Counted from the stretch's first letter, positions 1-8,572 are shown. The stretch: 64,000 bases of DNA from Robertmurraya sp. FSL R5-0851 (GCF_038002965.1 NZ_JBBOOE010000001.1:2771001-2835000), one strand, 5' to 3'. Program-made: numbers and translations. The notes: generated by a model not told the origin, from the sequence alone.

Positions 1-679
1 ACCCATCCTCTTGGTATACATAGGTCTCGAAACCTTTCGCAACTGCTCTTTCAGCTAGCCTTTCCGCATTTTCTCTATTTCGAAATGCTCCTATTTGTAC
101 TCGATAAACTCTTTGTCCAGTCGATGGATCAGGTGTCGTTTTTCTTCTTAAATTAAACGCCCTAGCCAATCCGTTCGTATGCCCCCTTGCCAAGCTTGTA
201 ATAAAAGCCGGACTTCTTAACTTCTCAGCATCAGAATTGTTATCAATAAATCCATTTTCTGTAAGGACTGCATCCATATTGGTTTCCCTTAGTACATGAA
301 AATCAGCTTGCTTTTGTCCTCTGTTAGAGAAGTTTGCTACTTTAAGAACTTCCTCATGTATAGCTTGACGGTACGTAGTTGTAGGGGCGCCTGCATCTGG
401 ATAAACATAACTCTCAAAACCAGTTCCCCCACCTGCATTTACGTGTATCGAGAGGAAGAAGTCAGCTCCCCAGGTGTTTGCTGTATTTGTTCGGGAAATT
501 AAACTCACGGTTTGGTCCCCCGTTCGACTCATCTGTACTTCAACATTTTCGTATTCATTGATAAGAAAATTACGAATGGTAGAAGCTATACTTAGTGTTA
601 TATTTTTTTCTTGAAGTCCATTACCAGTCGCTCCAGGATCTGTTCCACCATGACCTGGATCCAAAAATATTTTCACCAT
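1..679 (-). CDS. cwlC: N-acetylmuramoyl-L-alanine amidase, CwlC-like (3' end outside window)
   Basis: Zinc amidase (Amidase_3) that cleaves the bond between MurNAc and the peptide stem. The N-terminus reads MVKIFLDPGHGGTDPGATGN; further on come the family motifs FLSIHVNAGGGTGFES and LTENGFIDN, and the frame then enters a SPOR peptidoglycan-binding domain (VYRVQIGAF) before leaving the window. There is no signal peptide. This order, and the residues I can recall, match B. subtilis CwlC, a mother-cell lysis amidase made late in sporulation under sigma-K. The ATG at 677-679 follows AAGGAGGTGA (689-698), a near-perfect site. An IS ends 10 bp upstream of that site, so the native promoter is probably displaced. 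The family call is firm; the cwlC orthology is likely. Confidence 0.9.
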   Translation of the reverse strand, partial: MVKIFLDPGHGGTDPGATGNGLQEKNITLSIASTIRNFLINEYENVEVQMSRTGDQTVSLISRTNTANTWGADFFLSIHVNAGGGTGFESYVYPDAGAPTTTYRQAIHEEVLKVANFSNRGQKQADFHVLRETNMDAVLTENGFIDNNSDAEKLRSPAFITSLARGHTNGLARAFNLRRKTTPDPSTGQRVYRVQIGAFRNRENAERLAERAVAKGFETYVYQEDG

Positions 680-713
680 TTTATTTTTTCACCTCCTTAC
701 TTCTTAATAGACT

Positions 714-791
714 CTCGGCATTCGCCGAGTTAGATGGTACAAGGATTTTCTTGTACCATTTTTATTTGATTCCTCCTACTTTTAGTAGGGG
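714..791 (+). repeat. Three consecutive hairpins in the left end of the IS
   Basis: Hairpin 1 is CTCGGC-ATTC-GCCGAG (714-729). Hairpin 2 is ATGGTACAAG paired with CTTGTACCAT (734-743 with 750-759), followed by a T-rich run. Hairpin 3 is CCTACT-TTT-AGTAGG (775-789). All lie between the IS tip and the transposase gene. Hairpin 2 with its T run could terminate transcription entering from outside. Confidence 0.6.
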
Positions 792-940
792 GATGTTTCA
801 CGTTTTATAAGAAGAATTGGAAATTCCTCAGTGAAATTTTGTTGATTTTTTTGTCGAAAATACTTGACTTTTTGAAAACACCACAATAATCGCCGGCGAA
901 GGGATTTATTTCCTTATAAACCGTGAATTGGGGTGTTGAG

Positions 941-2440
941 GTGAAGCCAACTGTCGTTAGTCATGAAGATTACCAAAACTTCGTTTTAGAACAATTAAGA
1001 AAGCATTACTCTGGTAACGTCCTTACTATTGTAAATAATGATTGGCCCATTATTTACAAGTTATGGATCACTGACCTTTCTCAGATTACCTCGTGGCTTC
1101 GGAGCTCTTATTCGAATAAAGGTCCGGAGCCTCGTGATCCGTCTTCTATGATGCGCTCTTACCTTTTGCTTCTTTTGGCTAAACCAACTCTCAGTATTAC
1201 TGAATGGGTTGATGAATTGTATCGAGTGCCTTTCTATGCCATCATGAGTGGCTTTGAACCGGGGAAAGTTCCTGGTATAGGGACTTTCTACGATTTTTTC
1301 CACCGTTTATGGGGAAGGGATAACGCTAATATAAAACCCAATATCAAACCGAAACGCCAAAAAAAGAAAAAGAAGAAACCCAAGAAAGGCGAAAAAGCGT
1401 CCCCATCAAGTCCAGGTATAGTTAGAAAGTTAATCGATCGTTTTTTTCGTTATGATGCTAAGAAAAAAGTGCTGCCAAGCGATCGATTATTTGAATTATT
1501 TCAATCTCAATTTCTCCATGTATCAGCGAACCTAGGCTTACTCGGAGACTTGGACGCTCTAGGGGTTGTCGGAGACGGTACCCCGATTGAAACGGCTAGA
1601 TTTCCAAGAAGCAAGCGTACTTGTGAATGCAGTGCCCAAGGACTAACGAATTGTAACCATCCTCGTCATTATTCCCAACCTGACATCGACTCAGGGTGGG
1701 ACAGTTCACGGGAACGCTACTTCAACGGATACCATCTCTACATGTTATCCACTAGCGACAGTCGATACGACCTACCCTTGTATCCAAGACTTCAACCAGC
1801 TTCCCGGCATGATTCTGTCAGTCTTGTTGCCAGTTCTATTGAATTTTCGCAACGCACTACCTTGGGCACAATTGGTAAGATTCTCTTGGATGCTGCTCAT
1901 GATGCGGAACCTATTTATGAATTGCTAGATCATTATAATATCGAGCCTTTCATTGATCTGAATGTTCGAACCAAGAAAAATTTCAGCACTGAAAGCGATA
2001 TACAAATATCTCCCGAAGGGACACCAATTTGTTCTGCAGGGTTAAAAATGAAGCCCAATGGTTTTGATAAATCCAAAAACCGGCAGAAATGGAGATGTCC
2101 ACTCGCATGCGGCACAAAAATTACTTGTGAGAATCCCTGTTCTAAAGCTAAATACGGTCGAACATTTCATACATTCCGGAAGGACAACCTTCGGTTGTTT
2201 ACTAAGACTCCGAGAACGTCTGAAAAGTGGAAGCTAACTTATAAGCGTCGTACATCTGTAGAACGGTCGAACAAACGTGAAAAGGTTGATTATCATTTAG
2301 AATTAGGTCGTCATCGTTCCACGAAAATGTGGTACATTCGGACTTATGCCATTATGATGTGCCAACATATTGATGCTTGGTACGACGTTAAAAAAGAAAA
2401 GCTGAATCTCGAAAATGTCATTTTTAAAAAGTCTGCTTAA
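941..2440 (+). CDS. DDE transposase of the 708-2591 IS
   Basis: Cut-and-paste type transposase of about 499 residues. Likely catalytic acidic residues are D212 in VVGDGTPIE, an Asp near 317-321 in LLDAAHDAEP, and E441 in RTSVERSNKREK. Between them lie Cys-rich stretches (CECSAQGLTNC; CPLACG and CENPC) that may bind zinc, and there is a strongly basic Lys-rich linker near residue 140. The GTG at 941 is preferred because GGGGTG at 930-935 precedes it; an upstream in-frame GTG at 923 has no ribosome site. A promoter-like TTGACT (864-869) lies upstream. The frame is open and unbroken, so it may be active. Family placement (IS1182/IS4/IS5-like) is inferred from memory of the motifs. Confidence 0.85.
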   Translation: MKPTVVSHEDYQNFVLEQLRKHYSGNVLTIVNNDWPIIYKLWITDLSQITSWLRSSYSNKGPEPRDPSSMMRSYLLLLLAKPTLSITEWVDELYRVPFYAIMSGFEPGKVPGIGTFYDFFHRLWGRDNANIKPNIKPKRQKKKKKKPKKGEKASPSSPGIVRKLIDRFFRYDAKKKVLPSDRLFELFQSQFLHVSANLGLLGDLDALGVVGDGTPIETARFPRSKRTCECSAQGLTNCNHPRHYSQPDIDSGWDSSRERYFNGYHLYMLSTSDSRYDLPLYPRLQPASRHDSVSLVASSIEFSQRTTLGTIGKILLDAAHDAEPIYELLDHYNIEPFIDLNVRTKKNFSTESDIQISPEGTPICSAGLKMKPNGFDKSKNRQKWRCPLACGTKITCENPCSKAKYGRTFHTFRKDNLRLFTKTPRTSEKWKLTYKRRTSVERSNKREKVDYHLELGRHRSTKMWYIRTYAIMMCQHIDAWYDVKKEKLNLENVIFKKSA

Positions 2441-2814
2441 TCATTTTTAAAAATTTTATAAGCAAGGCTTATTTGGTATGCATTTTTTTGAAAAAGGAAA
2501 TGAAAAAAAGGAATTTTCATCGAATCGAAGCTAATTTCCAGTTATTTTTTTACAAATCCCATAAAAATGACTTAGTTATTCCGAGAGTCTATCTTATATA
2601 TGAAAAAACAGCAAAATAAGACAATGTTTTCACCTTTTTATTGTCAAAAATCTCAATTTCGAAATAAAGTTGATGTTTTCTTAGTAAATAATAGTATTTT
2701 TCTTTACAGTTTTTTTTTCATTTCATATATTAGAATGGAGCAGTATTTTATACGCGCTTAAGAAGAATACTTAATACATAGAAGTTGAAAATTTTTTAAG
2801 AGGATGATTTTGTT
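2441..2814. other. Intergenic: IS right end plus displaced promoter region
   Basis: From 2441 to 2591 this is the IS tail, with a small hairpin ATAAGC-AAG-GCTTAT near 2457-2471 and the right inverted repeat. From 2592 to about 2760 it is AT-rich sequence that, without the IS, would be the upstream region of the cwlC-like gene on the minus strand; read that way it contains CATATATAA (2594-2602), one mismatch from a sigma-K -10 box. The last 50 bases lead into the CNNM gene on the plus strand. Confidence 0.5.
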
Positions 2815-4140
2815 TTGACCATTGAACTAGTCATATTAGTTGTATTAATTTTATTAAATGCCTTTTTTGCCGCTTCAGAAATTGCACTCATTTCCCTAAA
2901 TGATAATAAAATTAAAGTGATGGCTGATGAAGGACATAAGAAGGCTAAGATGCTCCACCAGTTATTAAGTGAACCAAGTCGTTTTTTGGCAACGATACAA
3001 ATTGGCATCACATTAGCTGGCTTCCTAGCGAGTGCGTTTGCAGCTGAGAACTTTGCTAGCGACTTTACTCAACTGCTACTTGCTTTAGGAGTACCCTTAT
3101 CAGAAAGAATGCTTGGTACCGTTTCTGTTTTTGTAATTACGATCATTTTGTCTTACTTTACTCTCGTATTTGGGGAATTAGTTCCAAAACGTTTGGCCAT
3201 GAAAAAAGCGGAAGCCATTTCAATGATAGCAGTTATTCCATTGACTACCTTGTCAAAGGTTTCTGCGCCGTTTGTAAAATTACTCACTGGATCAACAAAT
3301 ATTGTCGTTCGTCTTTTTGGTGTTGACCCAAATGCAGAAGATGAGGATGCAACAGAAGAAGAAATCAAACTAATGCTCGATATCGGCAAGGAAAGAGGAA
3401 CCATTCAAGAAACAGAAAGCGTAATGATCAACAATATATTTGCTTTTGATAATACGTACGTGACAGATATCATGACTCACCGAACAAATATAGTTGGCAT
3501 TCCTGCTGAAGCAACCATTAAAGATGTCGTTCGTATCGTTAATGAAGAAAAGTATACGAGATTCCCTGTATACGGGGAAGATATGGACACCATAATAGGT
3601 ATCTTTCATGTGAAAGACTTAATTGAATTTATGGAGCACGAAGATAATCGTCCTTTTGAAATGAAAAACATCATCCGTCCTCCTTTTTACGTTATTGGAT
3701 CAATGAGAACAGACGATGTGTTTAAGGAACTCCAGAAAAACAAAACTCATATGGCCATCGTTTTAGATGAATATGGTGGAACTGACGGTATTGTAACTGT
3801 TGAGGACCTTCTTGAAGAAATCGTCGGAAATATTTTTGATGAATATGATGAGCATGAAGAAGAAGAAATTGAAATTGAAAAAATTAGCGACAATGAATAT
3901 CACATCCTAGGAACAACCAGTTTGGATGACGTGGAGGATGTGTTAAAATTAGGTCTCCCTTTAGATCAGTACGAAACATTAAGTGGTTTTTTCATTGGGG
4001 AACTAGGTAGATTCCCTGACCAAAATGAACAGCCACATTTCACATTTAATGGAGTTCAATTTACCGCTATAGAGTTGGATGAACTAAGAGTATCAAAAAT
4101 TCAAGTGAAGGTTCTAGAAATAGTAGAAAATTCACAGTAA
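2815..4140 (+). CDS. CNNM/CorC-HlyC family membrane protein with CBS pair
   Basis: Inner-membrane protein of the DUF21-CBS-CorC_HlyC family; a B. subtilis member (YhdP/MpfA) is linked to magnesium efflux. Hydrophobic CNNM segments fill residues 1-170, a CBS pair lies at about 205-330 (DIMTHRTNIVGI ... HMAIVLDEYGGTDGIVTVED), and a C-terminal CorC_HlyC domain at about 345-430 (LGTTSLDDVEDVL). At 441 residues it is full length. The start is TTG, chosen because AAGAGG (2798-2803) lies 11 bases upstream and the ATG at 2805 opens a different frame that stops at once. It is monocistronic, ending in a terminator. The ion handled cannot be read from the sequence. Confidence 0.92.
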   Translation: MTIELVILVVLILLNAFFAASEIALISLNDNKIKVMADEGHKKAKMLHQLLSEPSRFLATIQIGITLAGFLASAFAAENFASDFTQLLLALGVPLSERMLGTVSVFVITIILSYFTLVFGELVPKRLAMKKAEAISMIAVIPLTTLSKVSAPFVKLLTGSTNIVVRLFGVDPNAEDEDATEEEIKLMLDIGKERGTIQETESVMINNIFAFDNTYVTDIMTHRTNIVGIPAEATIKDVVRIVNEEKYTRFPVYGEDMDTIIGIFHVKDLIEFMEHEDNRPFEMKNIIRPPFYVIGSMRTDDVFKELQKNKTHMAIVLDEYGGTDGIVTVEDLLEEIVGNIFDEYDEHEEEEIEIEKISDNEYHILGTTSLDDVEDVLKLGLPLDQYETLSGFFIGELGRFPDQNEQPHFTFNGVQFTAIELDELRVSKIQVKVLEIVENSQ

Positions 4141-4141
4141 A

Positions 4142-4166
4142 GGCGTTCTTTTAGAACGTCTTTTTT
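4142..4166 (+). terminator. Terminator of the CNNM gene
   Basis: Stem GGCGTTCT (4142-4149) and AGAACGTC (4153-4160) with loop TTT and one G-U pair, then six T. Confidence 0.85.
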
Positions 4167-4272
4167 ACGTTTTAATCTACTTCAACGAAATTAGGATTGA
4201 CAGATGAATTGATTTTCTAGATAATTCAACTAATGTGCAAAAGTACAAATTTCGACATCAGGAGGAAGTATA

Positions 4273-5694
4273 ATGGAATGGATTCAAACAATAGTTGGAC
4301 AAGCAAATAATATTTTTTGGTCATATATTTTAATTGGCTTGCTACTAGGCCTTGGTTTATATTTTACTGTTAGAATGCGATTTGTCCAAATCGTAAAGGT
4401 TGGAGAAATGTTTCACGTATTAAAAGATAAAAATACTGGGCCTTCTAATAAAAAAGGTGTCTCTTCATTGCAAGCATTTTTTATAGGCGCTGCTACAAGA
4501 ATCGGCATGGGTAATATTGCTGGAGTCGCAATGGCAATAGCTGTTGGTGGTCCTGGTGCTGTCTTTTGGATGTGGATCGTTGCGATTTTAGGAGGTGCGA
4601 GTGCTTTTGTAGAAAGTACTCTTGCCCAAATATTCAAAGTTAAAGATGGGACTGGATTTAAAGGCGGTCCAGCTTATTATATGAGAAAACAACTGGGATC
4701 GGTTGGATTAAGTAAAGTATTTGCTTTTGGTATCATATTTTCTTTTGGACTAACTTTCATTGCGGTACAAAGTAATGTGATCTCTGCATCCTTTAAAAGT
4801 TCTTTTGGGACTGATAATCTACTTGTAGGTATCGTTTTAGCTATTGTAACAGCTATTATTATTTTCGGTGGAGTTCAACGGGTTGCTAGATTTTCATCAG
4901 TCATTGTACCAATCATGGCTTTCTTTTATATATTATTAGCTCTGTACGTCATCATTACTAATATACAAGAATTACCTGGCGTTATCTCACTTATTTTCAA
5001 AAATGCATTTGGCATTGACCAAGCAGTTGGTGGTGGCGTTGGTTCGGCTATAATGATGGGTGTGAAAAGAGGTTTATTCTCAAACGAAGCGGGTATGGGT
5101 AGTGCACCAAATGCTGCTGCAACTGCGGTCGTATCTCACCCTGCCAAGCAAGGTTTTGTACAGGCACTTGGAGTGTTTTTTGATACCCTCGTAGTATGTA
5201 CTGCGACGGCGTTTATTATTTTACTATCAGACTCCTACACCACAGGCCTTCAAGGTATTGAATTAACGCAAGCATCTTTAGGCGAACATTTTGGAAGTTG
5301 GGCTAGTCTCTTTTTAACCATTGCCATTTTCATGTTTGCATTTTCTTCAATTATTGGGAACTACTACTATGGAGAAGCAAATATTGAATTTATTCATAAA
5401 AGTAAGGCAACGCTTCTTATTTTCCGAATTTTAGCCGTTGGGATGGTTATCTTTGGGGCCGTTGCTAGCTTACAAATTGTTTGGGACCTAGCTGACTTAG
5501 CAATGGCCATTATGGCCACTACAAACTTAATTGCCATTGGTTTACTAGGAAATATTGCTTTTAAAACACTTGATAATTACCTTGAACAACGCAAGCAAGG
5601 TCTTGACCCTGTGTTTTTCGAAGATAGTATTCCTGGTTTAAAAGGGGTAGAGAGCTGGCCTAAACAAAAGCAAGAAACAACTGAAAAAGCTTAA
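4273..5694 (+). CDS. Alanine or glycine:cation symporter (AgcS family)
   Basis: Sodium-coupled amino acid importer, 473 residues with about 10-11 membrane helices. The family signature GGPGAVFWMWIVAILGGAS lies near residues 96-114, and the conserved RGLFSNEAGMGSAPNAAA near 265-282. ATG is preceded by AGGAGGAAG. It stands alone between two terminators. A paralogue lies at 38614-40107 on the other strand. The substrate (alanine, glycine or glutamine, as for AlsT/GlnT) is not decided by sequence. Confidence 0.93.
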   Translation: MEWIQTIVGQANNIFWSYILIGLLLGLGLYFTVRMRFVQIVKVGEMFHVLKDKNTGPSNKKGVSSLQAFFIGAATRIGMGNIAGVAMAIAVGGPGAVFWMWIVAILGGASAFVESTLAQIFKVKDGTGFKGGPAYYMRKQLGSVGLSKVFAFGIIFSFGLTFIAVQSNVISASFKSSFGTDNLLVGIVLAIVTAIIIFGGVQRVARFSSVIVPIMAFFYILLALYVIITNIQELPGVISLIFKNAFGIDQAVGGGVGSAIMMGVKRGLFSNEAGMGSAPNAAATAVVSHPAKQGFVQALGVFFDTLVVCTATAFIILLSDSYTTGLQGIELTQASLGEHFGSWASLFLTIAIFMFAFSSIIGNYYYGEANIEFIHKSKATLLIFRILAVGMVIFGAVASLQIVWDLADLAMAIMATTNLIAIGLLGNIAFKTLDNYLEQRKQGLDPVFFEDSIPGLKGVESWPKQKQETTEKA

Positions 5695-5699
5695 ACGAT

Positions 5700-5724
5700 A
5701 GACTGGGAATTCCCAGTCTTTTTT
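5700..5724 (+). terminator. Terminator of the AgcS gene
   Basis: Perfect 20-bp palindrome AGACTGGGAATTCCCAGTCT (5700-5719) followed by T residues. Confidence 0.9.
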
Positions 5725-5800
5725 CATTTCTCAAACCCCGTATAAGGTAATCGTGAACTTGGAATAATACTCATGGTACCTTAGCGGAAGGATGATACGA

Positions 5801-6682
5801 TTGAAATTAACTGGACTTTTATCTATTCTCATGCTTATTCAACAACCAACCGATCACGATGTACTCACATTGATTGATAATGATCAACCCATAATGACTG
5901 TAGATCGAGAAGAACTAGTTTTTCCTCTTCCTAATACTCCGCATATGGACTTGCATCATCTTGATATATTAACTGCTGAACTTTCCCAACAAGTATACAT
6001 AGAGCCGAAAAATGCTTATCTTGATGATTATGGAAATTTACAGCCAGAGCAGCTGGGATATCAACTGAATAAGAGATCCTTTCATACCCTATATCACTCC
6101 TATTTTTATAGTAAAGGTGCCAAAACGCTTAAAGTCCCTAAAAAACCGATTTATCCTGAGGTAGATAGTGAGTTATTGTCAAGAATACGCCAACAAGCCA
6201 TCGGGTATTATGTCACATATTTCAATAGCTACAATACCTCAAGAACAAACAATATACGAAAATCGTCCGAGGCGATCAATAACTTCGTCCTATTTCCAGG
6301 TCAGACTTTTTCGTTTAATGAGGTGGTTGGTCAACGGACAAAAGAACGCGGATATATGCCAGCTCCTATTATTGTTCGAGGTGAGCTTTCCGAGGGGGTC
6401 GGCGGAGGCATTTGCCAAGTATCTTCTACACTCTTTAATGCTGTGGATCGAGCAGGGTTAAAAATCGTAAAACGATATTCCCATTCCAAACGCGTTCCTT
6501 ATGTTCCTCCAGGTCGCGATGCAACAGTAAGTTGGTACGGTCCTGACTTTGTTTTTATGAATAATTATAAACATCCTATCTTGATTCGTTCCAAAGTGAG
6601 AGGTGGTTCCGTATCCATTCTTTTATATACTTCAGACGATGTGAATGTCGAACAAAATCAAGTACCAAGCATGTATCAATAA
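5801..6682 (+). CDS. VanW family protein
   Basis: VanW-domain protein of about 293 residues. A hydrophobic start (MKLTGLLSILMLIQQP) may be a short signal or anchor. The VanW core occupies the C-terminal half: NNFVLFPGQTFSFNEVVG, then GGICQVSSTLFNAV and the SHSKRVPYVPPGRDATVSW stretch. The role in Gram-positives is not settled; the family was named from a vancomycin cluster, and this is not evidence of resistance here. TTG at 5801 is chosen over the in-frame ATG at 5792 because GGAAGGA (5786-5792) overlaps that ATG but sits 8 bases before the TTG. It converges on the deacetylase gene and shares its terminator. Confidence 0.85.
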   Translation: MKLTGLLSILMLIQQPTDHDVLTLIDNDQPIMTVDREELVFPLPNTPHMDLHHLDILTAELSQQVYIEPKNAYLDDYGNLQPEQLGYQLNKRSFHTLYHSYFYSKGAKTLKVPKKPIYPEVDSELLSRIRQQAIGYYVTYFNSYNTSRTNNIRKSSEAINNFVLFPGQTFSFNEVVGQRTKERGYMPAPIIVRGELSEGVGGGICQVSSTLFNAVDRAGLKIVKRYSHSKRVPYVPPGRDATVSWYGPDFVFMNNYKHPILIRSKVRGGSVSILLYTSDDVNVEQNQVPSMYQ

Positions 6683-6683
6683 A

Positions 6684-6735
6684 AAACAAGGCTGTCCGAT
6701 GTAAGGGAGAATCTCTCCCACTGGACAGCCATTTT
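6684..6735. terminator. Bidirectional terminator
   Basis: Outer stem GGCTGTCC (6690-6697) with GGACAGCC (6723-6730), inner stem GGGAGA-ATC-TCTCCC. A-run on the left and T-run on the right serve both convergent genes. Confidence 0.85.
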
Positions 6736-7511
6736 TAATATAGATGAAAATACTTTGATCGAATGGAGTCTGATAACAACTCGGATACAGGAACGACCTT
6801 TATATGCTTTTGCTTAAATTCAGGCATTGACTCAGTAACACCTAATGAACATACCTTGCCCGATGTACCAACATGTCCAATCGCAACAGCGGTTCCCCTA
6901 CTCTCCGCAATCCTTGCAAGAATAAGCATTTGTTTTTTCACTTGATTTACCGAACAGATATCATCAAGAAAGACATCCCTTTTAATAAAAGGTACATTCA
7001 ATTCCTCAGTAATTTCCTCGAATTTTGACTTTGGACTTGTTGCACTATCAACAATGTATAACTGTTTTTCTTTTGCCACTTCAACAATCACTCGGACAAT
7101 CTCCTCATTCTCAACGACGAGGGAGCCCATATGATTATTTAAGCCCATAGCATGAGGAACACTATCGATCGCATCAATGACTCTCTTTCTTACTTCTTCT
7201 TTTGATAAGTCATTGGTGATTGGCTTTGGTCCTAACCAAGAGGCCTTTCCCTTTTTTGGCTGCATGGGCAAATGTACCATGATCTCTAAACCATTTTCAT
7301 ATGCCCATTCTGCATGCTTTTTTGAAAGTTCATTAAATGGCATAATAGCTGCCGTTATTTGTACGTCACCTTCTAAAAAATCCTTTACACCTCCTACACC
7401 ACCACCAAAATCATCAATGATAATAGCTGCCTTTTTCATTTCCTGGCCATACCCATGATGAGGAAACATTGTAAAAATGACTAGGATCATGATAAATGAA
7501 GTTTTTTTCAT
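6735..7511 (-). CDS. Divergent polysaccharide deacetylase family protein (DUF610/YibQ-like), secreted
   Basis: About 258 residues with an N-terminal signal peptide (MKKTSFIMILVIFTMFPHHGYG). The body has the divergent NodB-like fold motifs: AAIIIDDFGGG, ITAAIMPF, EIMVHLPMQP and GLNNHMGS, and late AIGHVGTSG. Members are found in many bacilli; the substrate is not established. Start: the ATG at 7511 lies five bases after GGAGG, whereas the ATG at 7523 overlaps that site and has none of its own. It is likely monocistronic. Confidence 0.85.
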   Translation of the reverse strand: MKKTSFIMILVIFTMFPHHGYGQEMKKAAIIIDDFGGGVGGVKDFLEGDVQITAAIMPFNELSKKHAEWAYENGLEIMVHLPMQPKKGKASWLGPKPITNDLSKEEVRKRVIDAIDSVPHAMGLNNHMGSLVVENEEIVRVIVEVAKEKQLYIVDSATSPKSKFEEITEELNVPFIKRDVFLDDICSVNQVKKQMLILARIAESRGTAVAIGHVGTSGKVCSLGVTESMPEFKQKHIKVVPVSELLSDSIRSKYFHLY

Positions 7512-7571
7512 GAAAGCCTCCATTTGAATGTTAGTTATTTGGATAGTTTCTCACATATAGGAAAAACCATA

Positions 7572-7600
7572 CAAAAAACTCGTCCAAAACATTGGACGAG
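7572..7600 (-). terminator. Terminator of thiT
   Basis: CTCGTCCAA (7579-7587) pairs with TTGGACGAG (7592-7600); on the minus strand a run of T follows. Confidence 0.85.
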
Positions 7601-7607
7601 AGTTAAA

Positions 7608-8201
7608 TTACGATATTTTTTTTACGTTCTCTGAGGAAATCCTTTTGTGTAACAGGAATCTTGGAGAACTTGACACTAAAAGGAATAAAACAATGGAACA
7701 ATAGATGGCGGCCCCAATCATGGTACCACCGTTCACACCTAGTGAAAATAAGAGTGGCGACATCCCATCCGGTGCATTTTCTCCCCAGAATAAAAATCCT
7801 GCGATAAAATGCCAAAAATAACGTGCAGCACTTCCGACGAATGTGGCAACTATGATCCATTGAAGGGCTTTCTTCTTATTTTCAGTTAGTGCAACCTGAA
7901 TTTTTTTCATAAAGAAACCTGCAAATCCAATAAACGCAAAGGCAAGAAAATACTCAATGAAACCCTGTAACGGAGTTAAAATATAAGCATCACCCATAGC
8001 AATTTGTAACAGTCCCCATAAAAAGCCAGAAGCTGTTGCTGCAAGGAATCCCCATCTAAAAGCAATAATTAAAATTGGTAGCATCGCAAATGAAATAGAA
8101 ATATTAGGCGATAGCTTGATCGATGGTAGAAGGTCAAGAATTAGTGCAAAAGCTGCAAAAAAAGAAGCTTCAATCATCATAATTAGTCGTTTGTTTCCCA
8201 T
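7608..8201 (-). CDS. thiT: Thiamine transporter substrate-binding subunit ThiT (ECF S component)
   Basis: Membrane S component of an energy-coupling-factor transporter for thiamine, 197 residues with about six helices. The N-terminus (LIMMIEASFFAAFALILDLLPSIKLSPNISISFAMLPILI) and the GFLWGLLQIAMGDAYILTPLQGFIEYFLAF region with the WHFIAGFLFWGE segment match the ThiT/YuaJ family. The shared EcfA/EcfT energising module is not in this window. A TPP riboswitch directly upstream confirms the substrate. The start ATG overlaps the T-run of the expression platform, and the ribosome site AAGGGGAG lies inside its hairpin. Confidence 0.95.
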   Translation of the reverse strand: MGNKRLIMMIEASFFAAFALILDLLPSIKLSPNISISFAMLPILIIAFRWGFLAATASGFLWGLLQIAMGDAYILTPLQGFIEYFLAFAFIGFAGFFMKKIQVALTENKKKALQWIIVATFVGSAARYFWHFIAGFLFWGENAPDGMSPLLFSLGVNGGTMIGAAIYCSIVLFLLVSSSPRFLLHKRISSENVKKIS

Positions 8202-8238
8202 AAAAAAATCTCCCCTTTTTCTGAAACCTCAAGGAGAG
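8202..8238 (-). promoter_or_regulatory. Riboswitch expression platform: SD sequestor and terminator in one hairpin
   Basis: On the RNA, CUCUCCUU (8238-8231) pairs with AAGGGGAG (8217-8210), eight pairs with one G-U. The second arm is the thiT ribosome site and is followed by A and seven T just before the ATG. The same hairpin can therefore hide the ribosome site and act as an intrinsic terminator. Confidence 0.8.
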
Positions 8239-8273
8239 TGTAGAGAGACATGATTGCAAGAAAAATTCAGTCA

Positions 8274-8361
8274 GTCCACATCCCTGCGCTAGAATTATCT
8301 AACAGGTTCAAAGGGTCAGAACAAACGTTCACTCTCAGCATAACGCTCCCCTTGTGGTTTC
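8274..8361 (-). promoter_or_regulatory. TPP riboswitch (THI element) upstream of thiT
   Basis: The minus strand carries the conserved aptamer pieces in order: CCACAAGGGGAGC, TGCTGAGAGTGA, ACCCTTTGAACCTG and GCGCAGGGATGTGG, closing helix P1 by CCACA with TGTGG. Ligand binding is known in this class to lower expression. The 5' P1 arm with its flank (8361-8346) can alternatively pair with 8238-8223 over 16 positions (15 pairs including one G-U), which gives an antiterminator/anti-sequestor. Confidence 0.96.
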
Positions 8362-8572
8362 TTCGTATGTAGTTTATTATTTCGTACTCATTATATCATA
8401 TAAAATAAAATAGAAAAGCATCTAGTTGGAATTAAATATACTACAATATTAGTAGGCTAATAAGTACAGAATGTCATTTCATTCTGTTATTTTTGTACAT
8501 AATAAATAGATAAACAATACTAGTTATTGATAGTTTAATATGTATAATTTATTAGAGGGATGTGGTGAGAAA
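8362..8572. other. Intergenic between thiT leader and integrase stub
   Basis: AT-rich, no ORF with family resemblance. It holds the inverted repeat ACAGAATG-TCATTT-CATTCTGT (8466-8487) followed by a T-rich run, nested inside GTACA/TGTAC (8464-8468 and 8495-8499). This could be a terminator or a protein site; the promoter of thiT should lie near 8370-8420. Confidence 0.4.

Larger units (their letters stand above)
708..2591 (+). mobile_element. Complete-looking IS with one DDE transposase gene
   Basis: The ends are an 11-bp perfect inverted repeat: TAGACTCTCGG at 708-718 and CCGAGAGTCTA at 2581-2591, with weaker similarity further in. One long transposase ORF fills the element. A clear target duplication is not visible. 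TCTTA occurs at 702-706 and at 2592-2596, but using it leaves an extra A on the left, so I do not count it as proof. The element could also end at GACTCTCGG inside a TA target. Both the left end and the region after the gene are rich in hairpins. The family is probably IS1182-like or a related IS4/IS5-type group; a search of an IS database would settle it. Confidence 0.85.

Noticed and set aside
702..2596. TCTTA on both sides of the 708-2591 IS as a target duplication
   Set aside because: Using it leaves one extra base between the left copy and the inverted repeat, so the boundaries are not symmetrical; kept only as a remark.
5801..6682. VanW protein as a vancomycin resistance gene
   Set aside because: No other van genes are near, and VanW-domain proteins are common in sensitive Gram-positives.
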